DNA of 64,000 bases, from contig OY821743.1 in NCBI GenBank assembly GCA_963682055.1, forward strand, positions 15,163,566 to 15,227,565. Reading direction: 5' to 3'. Below the pieces are notes generated by a model. The model was not told where the DNA came from. It saw only the letters and a list, made by a program, of their open reading frames with translations, and made no database searches. The translations under genes were made by a program, and so were the position numbers. Shown here in pieces: positions 1 through 10,570 of this stretch. Position 1 is the first letter of the stretch. Every line of letters starts with the position of its first letter. This DNA is from Primula veris (taxonomy: Eukaryota > Streptophyta > Magnoliopsida > Ericales > Primulaceae).

Positions 1-474
1 GGGGACTTTTTGTGTGCATCTACTTGAATGAGAAACTATAAAGTACCTATACAACAAATAATAAACGTGGTGTGGAGTAAACTAAAATTTGAATTAAGCA
101 CTAGTTATTATCAATAGCCTTTTCAATAATACTTTTGGATTTAGTTTTCTTGAACATTTTGACTTAAGCATGTCAGCTCATGCTCGATAAAGCCACATCT
201 CTGTAGGCAGTTATTTGACCAATACAAAGGTACAGAACACCACAATGCACTTCAAAAGAAATTAATGTAACTTTTACCTTTTCTCAGACTGGTCAAAACT
301 AATGCATACTCCTAAGAGTTATTTTCAAACATGAGACTGAATAACTCCTGGTTAAATTTTCATATCCAAAATCCAGAATCCATAAAGTTCTAAACTAAAC
401 ATTATACATAAGCCTTCATAACAAGAGATGTGCAATAATTGTTGGAATACATAGTTCGCATGGGAGTTATGTGA
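1..474. other. noncoding, left edge (DP intron 2 or 3' flank)
   Basis: I see no coding exon here on either strand. If the DP gene continues, this is part of its second intron, because the exon after 1971 is not found down to position 1. Confidence 0.4.
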
Positions 475-482
475 GAACAGAT

Positions 483-967
483 CAATGTTTTAAAAATCGC
501 GCTATATAGCGCGAAATAGCGATTTTTGGGAAAAAAACGCAACGAAAAACCACTATTTGGCTGGAATTGCGCTAAAATCGCGCTATAGGGGACCAAAAGC
601 GCAAAAAGCGCGAAATTCTAGACCAAAAGCGTAAATAGCGAGTTAGGAAAAAAAACAGCAGATCTAAATAATTAATAGTGTAATTTTCATAAAAGTGTGT
701 GCAGTCCAGATGGTTGTGACAGTGCATTATTTTCCAGCAGACCCAAGTTCGAAACTCACCTACAACAAATTTTTTTTTTCGATTTTTTTTTATTACTACC
801 TAATATAACTATACATTTTATCTTTTATTGTTATATATTCTAAAGTTTAGTTCATATTTAGGCCAAAAAAAATTACACCGCAAAGCGCTATGTAGCAACG
901 CTATTTGCGCTTTTAGCGTTTCTCTAGAAAAAACGCTACGCTAGCGATAACGCTATTTAAAACATTG
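483..967. mobile_element. hAT-type MITE
   Basis: A 485-bp element bounded by perfect terminal inverted repeats (CAATGTTTTAAA) and flanked by an 8-bp target duplication GAACAGAT at 475-482 and 968-975. An 8-bp duplication is the hAT signature. The interior is rich in short GCGC/AGCGC palindromes near both ends and has no ORF, so it is non-autonomous. It lies in the presumed second intron of the DP gene. Confidence 0.88.
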
Positions 968-975
968 GAACAGAT

Positions 976-1970
976 GTGTGCTATGAATTTGAATTATTTT
1001 TCCTTATAATCATGCTATTTATTCATTGCCTTGGAACTATAACAGGCTACAAGGACTAAAAAAACTAGTAATTAGACAAATGGAACAATGTACATAAAGT
1101 CATAAACACACACTCAGACATGCACATGCTCAAACACACATTAATAAATGCATCATTGCACCTTTTGTTTCCTAATCTGAATCATAGATTAGCCTATATA
1201 GGGGCAGCAAAATGAAAAGGGGTTATTGTTAGAAAAAGTCTTTTGTGTTCATAATATAAGTGCGATTTCAAACATTTAGACCAACTCGTTGCAAGTTAAA
1301 ATATGTCAGGGACAGACTATGAAAAGTTAAAAGAATTACAATCCAACAACGGCGTAAACCCAACAACATTGTTTCAAGCTCTGTATAATTCTAATACTTT
1401 ATAAGAGGTTTATTCCCAATAGTAACCTACCCTTTTTAAGCCAAAGACATATTTTGTTTATGAAACTCATTTCATGTTGACACACTCTGGTCAGCAGGAA
1501 AAGACTGGTTAAAACCTGTTACTGTAGAAATTACGAATCCAACGACTGATCTTGAAGAAAAAAGAAAAATGAAGATAATATTTCGTCGTCAAAGTGGGTT
1601 CACACAACCTACAAATTCTACTAATGCAAACTAGAGTGATCTCCGTGAGACCAAATTTTAATAAGGCTGAAACAGTGATCTTCATTGAATTGCTACAAAC
1701 AAGAAACAATAACAACATAAAGTTGATTAAAACTAACCTCATTGTAAGTAGTTCTTCCCTTGCTTTCAACTTTCTCGCAAACTAGGGACAACGAAATACA
1801 GAAAAACCTATATATAATTAGCATCATAATACTAATTTTCAACGAGAAAGAAAGCTGTTTCTTTAAATCCAGGAATGTTCAAAAAGAGCTAGACAGAAAA
1901 AAAGGTTATTACTTTGGACAAGTATATTTGTTAAGTCAAGTAACGCATAATTTTTTTTAAGAATATGCAC
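976..1970. other. AT-rich noncoding, presumed DP intron 2
   Basis: No coding signal is seen. The short ORFs here look random. On the minus strand this follows the 5' splice site of DP exon 2 and would be intron. Confidence 0.5.
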
Positions 1971-2050
1971 CTTTCATGCTAAATTGGCGTAGTCCTCTTC
2001 CACTTTTGTCACCTGGAACTGCTCTTTGACCTCTTTTCTTCTTCTTACTA
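1971..2050 (-). CDS. DPB: E2F dimerisation partner (DP), exon 2
   Basis: Read on the minus strand, this 80-bp exon encodes a lysine-rich stretch, then GQRAVPGDKSGRGLRQFSMK, which is the start of the DP DNA-binding winged helix. DP proteins pair with E2F factors in the nucleus to control G1/S genes. The exon follows a CAG acceptor at 2051-2053 and ends in ATGAAAG before a GT donor at 1970-1969. It starts with the third base of a codon, which fits the phase in which exon 1 (10196-10392) ends; the join gives Gly-Ser-Lys-Lys. The family continues with a V-C-E-K motif, which I do not find between 1 and 1970, so the rest of the gene is outside the window or lost. The assignment rests on remembered family sequence. 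Confidence 0.85.
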
Positions 2051-2873
2051 CTGTTGGAAAATAACCAATAATCAGTATGAATTTCAGGAAAAAACCGAGT
2101 AATTGTTTTTTAGGTGTAATTTTTCTTTCTTTCTTTTACTACTATTTGATAGTCAAAACTCTTCGAGGGAATGGATTGAATCACTGTTCTTAAGCAAATA
2201 GAGGCTGTTCTAAAGATGATTATAGCATTAATAAAGTCTCAAAAAAAAAAAACATAACCGAAATAGATCACTTTGGTATTTTGGCAAAACCAACAAGTAA
2301 ATACATTATGTTGGTAACTAGCAAAGGATAATAAACAAATAGCAGGTAAGAAGTTTCTTCATGATCTTCCTAAAAATTTACAATTAGTCCACTGTTTTGT
2401 CGAAAAAATTTCTTCCTGTTTTTGATTAACTTCCTTCTTTTAATGCTAAAATATTAAATAAGAACTAGAAAAAACTGATCCATTTTTTTAGTTTTTCTAG
2501 CAATTGGGTATCCGCATCTCTAAGAAACTCAATACTAGGAATAAAAAATTCAATTATAGCAATTGAGTAAACCTTACAATTACATTAAAAAAAAGCATAA
2601 TAAGTGTGAAAACAATAATTAGAAAAAAAATGATCCATTTGTTGTTTGTCTAGCAATTGGGTTATCTCTAACAAACTCAATGTGAGGGGGAAAAATCAAA
2701 TGTTAGCAATTACGTATCTGTAAGAAACTCAAAACTAGGATAATTTTTTTTTTCAATTATAGCAATTGGGTATCTCTGACAATTTCATAAATATGATTAA
2801 CTGTACAAAAAATAAAATAAATTAGAAAAAAAAAACAATTGGGTAACAAACTCAATAGTAGTAAATAAAGAAG

Positions 2874-3600
2874 AGGGGTGGCATCGGGTCGGGTCCCGAC
2901 CCGAAACTATTGTACCCGAATCCCAACCCGAAAGGAATCGGATAGTGATTTTCCCTCCCGATCCCGACCCGAAAAATACCGGGTCCCGAAATTTCGAGTA
3001 CCCGAAATGTCGGGTACCCGACGGGTCGTGATTAGACAATCCCGATAATTCTTAAATTAGAAAATAAAAGATGATTGCACAAAATTTTCTATAAGTTTGC
3101 TTGTGTATATATATTTAAAAACAGAGCTAATTTAGTTGTGCTAGACAAAATTCTAGGTTCAAAATCGTGCTAACCAAAAAAAAAAAACAAAAAAAAAAAA
3201 CTGGAGATTATAATCGGCAACCAAACAAGCCGTGGGTATGAATGAAATAGAAAGTTTTTCTCAAAACTACATCATGTTCTATTACCTACCATTACAAATC
3301 CTTGTGAGGTTACGCTAACTCACAGTAAAGTAAAAATAATACTATATTTATTATTTAAATGGAGTAACGAATATTTATTATTGATATAATACATAAATAT
3401 TAGTATATTAGTATATAAGTAATTAAATATTTAATGTATTTAATGTCGGGTCGGGTCGGGTCGGGTACCCGACAGGTAACAAGTAGCACATCCGATCTCA
3501 ACCCCGAAACCAATCGGGTCGGGAGAGTACCCGACTGTTTCAGGACGGGATTGTGTCGGGTCGGGACCGGGTCGGGCTTCGGGATTTTTTCCCACCCCTA
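2874..3600. mobile_element. hAT-type non-autonomous element, GGGTCGG-rich
   Basis: A 727-bp element with ends AGGGGTGG and CCACCCCT(A), flanked by 8-bp duplications TAAAGAAG (2866-2873) and TAAAGAAC (3601-3608), one mismatch. Both ends carry many GGGTCGGG/CCCGACCC copies in opposite orientations, so the ends can fold on each other. The middle is AT-rich and noncoding. A relative lies at 59505-60096. Confidence 0.8.
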
Positions 3601-4583
3601 TAAAGAACTCAATTGCCTAAATAAGTAACAAAAAACAATTAGAAAAAAACTAATTCATTTTACTGCTTTTAGCAATTGATTATCTCTAACAAACTCAATA
3701 CTAGGAAAAAAAATTCAATTATAGCAGTTGGGTATCTCAAACAAATTCATAAACACGATAACTGTAAGAAAAAGTAAATTACATCAACTGGGTATCCCTT
3801 ACAATAACATAAAAAACCACCAATTAGAAAAAAAACACTGATCCAATTTACTTTTTTTAAGCAATTGGGTATCTCTACCAATCTTAATACTAGGAAAGAA
3901 AATATTCAGTTACAGCAATTAGGTATCTCTAAAACATTCATAATACGATTAACTGTAAGAAAAAGTAAATTACACTAACTGGGCATCCTTACAATTACAT
4001 AAAAAAGCATAAGAGTGTAAAAAAACAAAATTTAGGAAAAAACTGATTCATTTTTTTTCTAGCAATTGGGTATCTCTAACAAACTCAATACTAGGAAAAA
4101 AATATTCAAATGTTAACAATTGGGTCTAAGAAACTCAAAACTATTAATAATTTTTTCCTAATTATAGCAAATCGTATCCCTGACAAATACATAAATATGA
4201 TTAACAGAAAAAAGAAGTAGATTTCATCAAATACCCCTTTGACATAAGCAAGTAAAAAAAAAAACAAGTAGAAAAAAAACTAATTCATTTTAATGTTTTT
4301 AGCAATTGGGTATCTCTACCAAACTCAATAGTAGGAAAAAATACTAGAAAAACATATTCAATTACAGCAGTTGGGTATCTCTAACAAATTCATAATATGG
4401 TAATTATAGGAAAAAGTAAATTACATCAACTGGGTATCCTTTACAATAACATAAAAACATAAGAAAGTAAAAAAAAAAACAATTAGAAAAAAACTGATCC
4501 ATTTTGTTTTTTATTCTAGCAATTGGGGTATCTCTAACAAACTCAATACTAGGAAAAAAAGATAATCAAATGTTAGCAATCGG

Positions 4584-4738
4584 CAATGTTATAAAAAGCG
4601 CAAGGCGGACTTTAGGCGAAATTGGCTGCCTAGCGCCTAATCACCGCCTAATTTGCGCCCAATACGCTTAATCCGCCTAATCCCTTAGTCTTTTAGGTGC
4701 CGCCTAATTTGCGCCTAGGCGGGCCTTTTAGAACACTG
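4584..4738. mobile_element. small hAT-type MITE
   Basis: A 155-bp insertion with ends CAATGTTATAAAAAGCGC and, inverted, CAGTGTTCTAAAAGGC. It is flanked by GCAATCGG (4576-4583) and GCAATCAG (4739-4746), an 8-bp duplication with one change. Inside are repeated CGCCTAAT/GCGCCTAGGCG palindromes. It is inserted in an array unit, so it is younger than the array. Confidence 0.8.
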
Positions 4739-4914
4739 GCAATCAGGTATCTCTAAGAAACTCAATACTAGATTTTTTTCCCGGTATCTCTGACAAATTC
4801 ATATATAATAAATATGATTAACTGAAAGAAAAAGTAAATCTGACAAATTCATAAATATGATTAACTTTAAAAAAATGTAAATTACATCAACTGGGTATAC
4901 ATTACAATTACATA

Positions 4915-5149
4915 CTCCCTCCGTTTTCAATTAATTGTCCTCTACGAAATTACGTGCAATTTTGACCGGCTTATAACATGTATCAAAATTGTCGAAATGA
5001 AAATTTTCAAAACTAAATCATATATTTTAATGTTTGAACTATATGATTAAATTTTGAAAATTTTCATTCCGACAATTTTGATACAAGTTATTGGCCGGTC
5101 AAAATTGCACGTAGTTTCGTAATGGACAATTAATTGGAAACGGAGGGAG
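4915..5149. mobile_element. Stowaway-like (Tc1/mariner) MITE
   Basis: A 235-bp element starting CTCCCTCCGTTTTC and ending in the inverted form, flanked by the TA duplication at 4913-4914 and 5150-5151. The inverted repeats are nearly perfect for much of each half, so a transcript would fold into one long hairpin. CTCCCTCCGT termini with a TA target are typical of plant Stowaway elements. Confidence 0.92.
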
Positions 5150-7531
5150 TAGTAAAAAATCATAAGAAAGTAAAAAAACAAGAATTAGAAAGAAAAAGAG
5201 ATCCATTTTACTGTTTTTTAGCAATTAGGTATCTCTAACAAATTCATAGATACGAATAACAGTAAGAAAAAGTAAACTACATCAACTAGTTATCCCTTAT
5301 AATTACATAAAGAAGCATAAGAAAGTAAAAAAAAAAAACAACAATTGGGAACTGATCCATTTTTGTTATTTTTCTAGCAACTGGGTATTTCTAACAAACT
5401 CAAAACTAGAATAAGTTTTTTTTTTTTTTTTTTTGCAATTATAGCAATTGGGTAACTCTGATAAATTCATAAATATGATTAACCGAAGGAAAAAGTAAAT
5501 TACATCAACTGGCATCCCTTACAAAACAACAGTTAGAAAAAAAACTGACCCAATTTACTGTTTTTCTAGCAATTGGGTCTCTCTAACAAAAAACTCAATA
5601 CTAGGGGGAAAAAGAACTCAATTACAGCAATTGGGTATCTCTATTAAATTCATAAATACGATTAACTGTAAGAAAAAGTAAATTACATCAACTGAGTATC
5701 CCTTACAATTACCTAAAAAAGTAAAAAAAAGAAGAAGACAGACACTGATCCATTTAATGTTTTTAGCAATTGGGTATAAGAATCTCAATACCAGGAAACA
5801 AATATTCAGTTACAGCAATTAGGTATCTCTAACACATTCATAAATACGATAACCCTAAGAAAAAAGTAAAATTACCATCAATTCGGTATCCCTTACAATT
5901 ACATAAACAAGCATAAGAAAGTAAATTAAAAAACAATTAGAAAAAAAATGATCCATTTTACTGTTTCTTCTAGGAAAATAAAATAAAATTTCAATTATAG
6001 CAATTAGGTATCTCTAACAAATTCATAGCGAGTAACTACAAGAAAAAGTAAATTATACCAACTGGGTATCCCTAACAGTGAGATATAAAACATAAGAAAG
6101 TAAAAAAAAAAAATAGGAAAAAAAACTGATCCATTTTACTGTTTTTTAGCAATTGGGTATTTCTAAGAAAATCAAAACGAATAATTTTTTGTTTCAGCTA
6201 TAACAATTGGGGTATCTCTGACAAATTCATACATGGTTAACTGTAAAAAAAAGTACATCAACTGGGTATCCTTTACACTTGCATAAAAAATCATAAATAA
6301 ACAAAACAACAATTAGGAAAAACTAACCATTTGTTGTTTTTCTAGCAATAGGGAATCTCTAACAAACTCAATACTAGGAATAAAGTTCAACTACAGCAAT
6401 TACATATCTCTAACAAATTCTTAATATGTCAACTGTAAGAAAAAGTAAATTACATAAATTGGGCATCCCTACAGTTACATAAAAAAGGCATAAGAATTTA
6501 AAAACAAGTTGTTGGATTTTTTTCTAGCAATTGGGTATCTCTCTAACAAACTCAATACTAAATATAGAAAAATTCAACTACAACAATTAGGTATCTAACA
6601 AATTCATAAACACGATAACTATAACAAAAAGTAAATATATATATCAACTGGAATTCCCTAACAACTACATAAACAAAAAGCATCCAATAGTAAACTTAAC
6701 CAGCAACAATTAAATAAACAAACAACAATAATAAAAAAAACTAAAAAGTATTAAGTAAACAAAACAACAACTAGAAGGAACAAAAAGCTGATCCATTTTA
6801 CTGTTTTTTAGCAATTCGGTATCTCTAACAAACTCAATACTAGGAAAAGAAAATTCAATTACAGCAATTAGGTATCTCTAACACATTCATAATATGGTAA
6901 AATTAAATTATCTGGGGATCCCTAACAGTTCCATAAAAGAAAGTATCCAATAGTAAAACTAAACAGCAATAAATAAATAAACAGTAGCAATAATAAATAT
7001 GATTAACTGTACAAAAAATAAAATAAACTACATCAACTAGGAAAGAAAAAACAATTAGAAAACAAACCGATCCCCTTTACTGTTTTTCTAGCAATTCTCT
7101 AACAAATTCATAATATGGTAAAATTATATCAACTGGGTATCCCTAACAGTTAAATTAAAAAAAGCATCCAACAGTAAAATTATACAGCAATTAGAAAAAA
7201 ACTGATCCATTTTACTGTTTTTCTAGCAGTTGGGCACCTCCAACAAATTCATAATATGGTAGTATAAGAAAAACTAAATTATCCCTAACAGTTACATAAA
7301 AAAAGCATCCAATAGTAAAATTAACCAGCAATAAACAAATAAATAAACAGATAAAAAATAATAAGAAGAAAGTAACAACAATTAGAAAAAAACAAACCGA
7401 TCTATTTTACTGTTTATTAGCAATTAGGTATCTCTATCAAAATCACAATATAAGAAAGAGTAAAAATTAATCATCTGGGTATCCCTGTCCCTAGCAGTTA
7501 CATAAAAAAAAACACCCAATAGTAAAACTAA

Positions 7532-7912
7532 GAGTAATGCTATACGCACAGAATAGAATTGCACAAGAAATTATACAGAGTGAATTAATGGCTGAGGTTC
7601 AGCCACATCATAATTTATTATTTAAATCCAGCGGTATCTATCTTACTATCCTATAATACCAAAATACCCCTCCTTTCTCTGTTGTTCTTCATCTCCCAAA
7701 AAACTCACTTTGAGTAACCCCAAAACAGTTTAACCAATATTGTTCAAAAAATATAGAGGAAATATATAAGTTTAGTTTCATATGCAATCGTTTAAATTAG
7801 AAAAAAGAAAATGAGACGGACTTTTAAAATTTTTGTGGACTATCATAAAGGAACTAAGAATTCTGATGGGATTTTGATCACTCTGTAATTACAGTGCGTT
7901 AATACATATTAG

Positions 7913-7965
<53 letters not shown>

Positions 7966-8094
7966 ATATATATGAAGAGAGAGAGAGAGAGAAAAGGGGA
8001 AATAATCCCAAGGTGAGAATGAAGGATAAAGATGTAATTACTTCATTCTGTGCGAGTGTCTGTGCATAAACTCTCTGTGCATATATCATTACTC
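7532..8094. mobile_element. Mutator-like (MULE) MITE
   Basis: A 563-bp element with inverted ends beginning GAGTAATGCTATACGCACAG, flanked by a perfect 9-bp duplication TAAAACTAA at 7523-7531 and 8095-8103. A 9-bp duplication is the Mutator signature. There is no transposase ORF. The interior holds a (TA)(TG)(GA) microsatellite at 7913-7994. Confidence 0.85.
7913..7994. repeat. compound (TA)n(TG)n(TA)n(GA)n microsatellite
   Basis: An uninterrupted run of TA, then about 15 TG units, a short TA stretch and a GA run, inside the MULE MITE. Confidence 0.95.
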
Positions 8095-8200
8095 TAAAAC
8101 TAAACAGGAACAATTAAACAAAACAGACAACAACAACAACATAAACAACATGAATAACAATAACAATAATAATAATAAATTAAAAGTGGGGGAAGAGAAA

Positions 8201-8280
8201 GGGTACCCGAGAGACACGGCATCGTCGGCGTGGATATCGAGGTGGTTAAGTTTAAGGAACGTGCTCTCTCCTCTGGACGG
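8201..8280 (-). pseudogene. partial copy of DP exon 1 (3' half)
   Basis: This 80-bp stretch matches the 3' half of DP exon 1 at 10196-10275, from the splice donor side (GGTACCCGAGAGA on the plus strand) through the part encoding the LRLNHLDIHADDAGS-like segment. The 5' half is missing and array sequence follows directly at 8281. It is a relic of a local duplication. Confidence 0.75.
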
Positions 8281-8710
8281 TTTATTTTAAAAAAAACTGA
8301 CCCATTTTACTGTTTTTCTAGCAATTGGGCATCTCTAACAAATTCATAATATGGTAGTATAAGAAAAAGGAAATTATATCAACTGGGCATTCCTAACAGT
8401 TACATAAAAAATGCATCCAGTCATAAAACTAAACCGCAATAACTACATCCATTTGTTGTTTATCTAGCAATTGGGTATCTCTAAGAAACTTAATACTATA
8501 AAAAAAAACAAAACCAACTCCAGCAATTAGGTATCTCTAAGTTCTGAAATTTTTTTAATATGTCAACTGTAATAAAAATAAAATTATATCAATCGTGTAT
8601 GCCTAACAATTACATACAAAAAAGCATCCAATCGTAAACTTAAACAGAAATAAATAAACGAACAGACAACAACAATAATAACAATAACAATATTTAAAAG
8701 CAGAGGGGTA

Positions 8711-8845
8711 GAGAGGGGACCCGAGAGACCCAGCATCGTCGGTGTGGATATCGAGACAGAGTGGCCGGATAGTGACATGGCACCTCCTCCGACTCCCTTG
8801 GTGTAGGCCTTCGTCGCCGGAGGAGTCTTCTCTCTCACTCACCAT
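8711..8845 (-). pseudogene. internally deleted copy of DP exon 1
   Basis: It keeps the start (ATG at 8845, M-V-S-E-R-E) and the end (DIHTDDAGSLG) of DP exon 1 but lacks most of the middle found at 10196-10392, and the frame is broken. The 5' flank, with its CT-rich leader and the AT-rich segment after it, also matches the flank of the intact exon. So exon and leader were duplicated together. In minus-strand order it lies downstream of the intact exon, inside intron 1. Confidence 0.75.
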
Positions 8846-9935
8846 TGTTTAATTACCTATGTATTGTATCTGATTATATAATTATCTATATATATCTTTA
8901 CTATATATATATGGAAAGGGCTTTTTTGGCAGTTATTTAGTATGAAGCCGGCCAAAAGTTTCAAAGATTATATATATATATAGAGAGAGAGAGAGGGGGA
9001 GAGAGGAGTTGGATTAAAGATTAGTTACGGGTTAGTTTGTTTTTGGAAGGTTTTATGCTGATCCATTTAGGAAAAAAATCAATTAGGAAAAAAATGACCT
9101 ATTTATGCTGTTTTTCTAGCAATTGGGTATCTCTAACAAACTCATAAACACGATAACTGTACGAAAAAGTTAAAAAAAAAAAATCAACTGGTATTTCCTA
9201 ACAGTTACATAAAAAAAACAATTAGAAAAAAATTGATCCATTTACTATTTTTTTAGCAATCAGGAATCTCTAACAAATTCAATACTAGGAAATACAAAAT
9301 AAGAAAGTAAATTACATCAACTGGGCTTACAATTGCATAAAAAAACAACTAATTAGAAAGAAAAATAAACTCATCCATTTTACTTTTTTTCTAGCAATTG
9401 GGTATCTCTAACAAATACATAATACGGCAGTATAAGAAAAAGTAAACTACGTCAATAAGGTATCCCTTACAAGTTATAATTACACAAAAAGGTAAAAAAG
9501 AAACAATAAGAAGAAGAAAAAAACTGATCCATTTTACTGTTTTTTTTTAGCAATTGGGTATTCTAACAAACTAAAAACTAGTAAAAAAATCCAATATATC
9601 TCTAACAAACTCATTACTAGGAAAAAGTATTAAATTACAACAATTGGGTACGTCTAACAAATTCACATGATATCGATTGGGGATCCCTCCCTAACAGTTA
9701 CATAAAAAAACATCCAGTACTAAATTTAAACAGCAATAAATAAATAAATAGACAACAATAAAACTAATCCATTTTGGTATTGTTCCTAGCAATTAGGCAT
9801 CTCTGACAAACTGAATACTAGTAAAAATATATTCAATTACAACAACCAGGTATCTCTAACAAATTCATAATATAGTACCTATATATATCAACTGGGCATC
9901 CCTAACAGTTACATAAAATAATAAGAGCATCCAAT

Positions 9936-10003
9936 CAGTGTCGGAACCCGGATTGTGAAATGGGTGGTGCAGCCCCCGACTGTCCCCACCTAGTTACTTC
10001 CGT
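9936..10003. mobile_element. possible 68-bp insertion with 9-bp direct repeats
   Basis: A GC-richer 68-bp stretch starting CAGTGTCGGAACCCGG is bracketed by GCATCCAAT at 9927-9935 and 10004-10012. A 9-bp duplication suggests a Mutator-type footprint or a minimal deleted element, but the termini are not clearly inverted. Confidence 0.4.
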
Positions 10004-10195
10004 GCATCCAATAGTAAAACTAAACAGAAATTAGGCATCTCTATCGTATTCATATTACGGTAAAAATAAATTATCTGGGCATCCCTAACAGTTACATAAA
10101 AAAAGCATCCAATAGTAAAACTAAACAGCAATAAACAAATAAAGAAACAGATAACAATAATAATTATTAAAAAAAAGGGGGCGGGGGGACCCTAC

Positions 10196-10392
10196 CCGAG
10201 AGATCCGGCATCGTCGGCATGGATATCGAGGTGGTTAAGCCTAAGAAACGTGCTCTCTCCGCCTGACGGGGTCGCCGCCGTCGCCGCCGGAGATCCCACA
10301 CTGCCAGAGGTAGAAACGGAGTGGCCGGAGAGTGACGTGGCACCCCTCTTGTACGCCGTCGTCGGAGGTGTCTTCTCTCTCTCACTCACCAT
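10196..10392 (-). CDS. DPB: E2F dimerisation partner (DP), exon 1
   Basis: Starting from the ATG at 10392-10390, the minus strand encodes 65 codons plus two bases. After a short variable N-terminus come the segments SGHSVSTSGSVGSP and FLRLNHLDIHADDAGS, which are characteristic of the N-terminus of plant DPB-type proteins, ahead of the DNA-binding domain. The exon ends CTCGG before a GTAGG donor, and its phase matches exon 2 at 1971-2050. It is GC-rich against its AT-rich surroundings. Upstream on the minus strand is a CT-rich leader with a (CT)n tract. It is the intact member of a set of three; the other copies are at 8711-8845 and 8201-8280. Function of the family (E2F partner, nuclear, cell cycle) is established; whether this locus makes a full protein cannot be seen here. 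Confidence 0.87.
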
Positions 10393-10570
10393 TGTTTAGT
10401 TATGTAAATTATGTATCTATCAATATAATTATATAAGATTATTAATAAGATTAGAGAGAGAGAGAGAGATTGGTTGCGGGTAAATTTGTTTTTGGAGGGT
10501 TTTGGGATTGAAACAAATACTAGCTTCTTTATATTCATTTTTCCTTTTGCTATAGTGTAATCTAGCAATT
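10393..10570 (-). promoter_or_regulatory. DP 5' leader / proximal promoter
   Basis: On the minus strand this carries CT-rich sequence right before the ATG and a (CT)n tract at about 10450-10470. The equivalent flank beside the broken exon copy (8846-9060) has the same layout, which supports one duplicated promoter-leader unit. No TATA box can be fixed with confidence. Confidence 0.4.

Larger units (their letters stand above)
2450..10130. repeat. degenerate satellite-like array in DP intron 1
   Basis: A unit of roughly 190-230 bp recurs dozens of times. Each unit is made of about three sub-repeats sharing the core CAATTGGGTATCTCTAACAA or a variant: one followed by ACTCAATACTAGG, one by ATTCATAAATACGATTAACT, and one of the form CATCAACTGGGTATCCCTTA. 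Units are joined by A-runs and by CTGATCCATTTTACTGTTTT. Divergence and indels between units are large, so the array is old. It is interrupted by the MITEs at 2874-3600, 4584-4738, 4915-5149 and 7532-8094, by a 68-bp insertion at 9936-10003, and by two partial DP exon 1 copies. Confidence 0.85.
2051..10195 (-). other. DP intron 1 (8.1 kb), repeat-filled
   Basis: This is the interval between the exon 1 donor (GT at 10195-10194) and the exon 2 acceptor (AG at 2052-2051) on the minus strand. It is almost wholly degenerate tandem repeats, MITEs and two broken copies of exon 1. No other coding exon is seen in it. It is far longer than a usual plant intron. Confidence 0.75.

Noticed and set aside
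1..1970. Further DP exons (winged-helix and dimerisation parts)
   Set aside because: Searched by eye on the minus strand for the V-C-E-K and Y-D-A-L-N-V motifs; none found.
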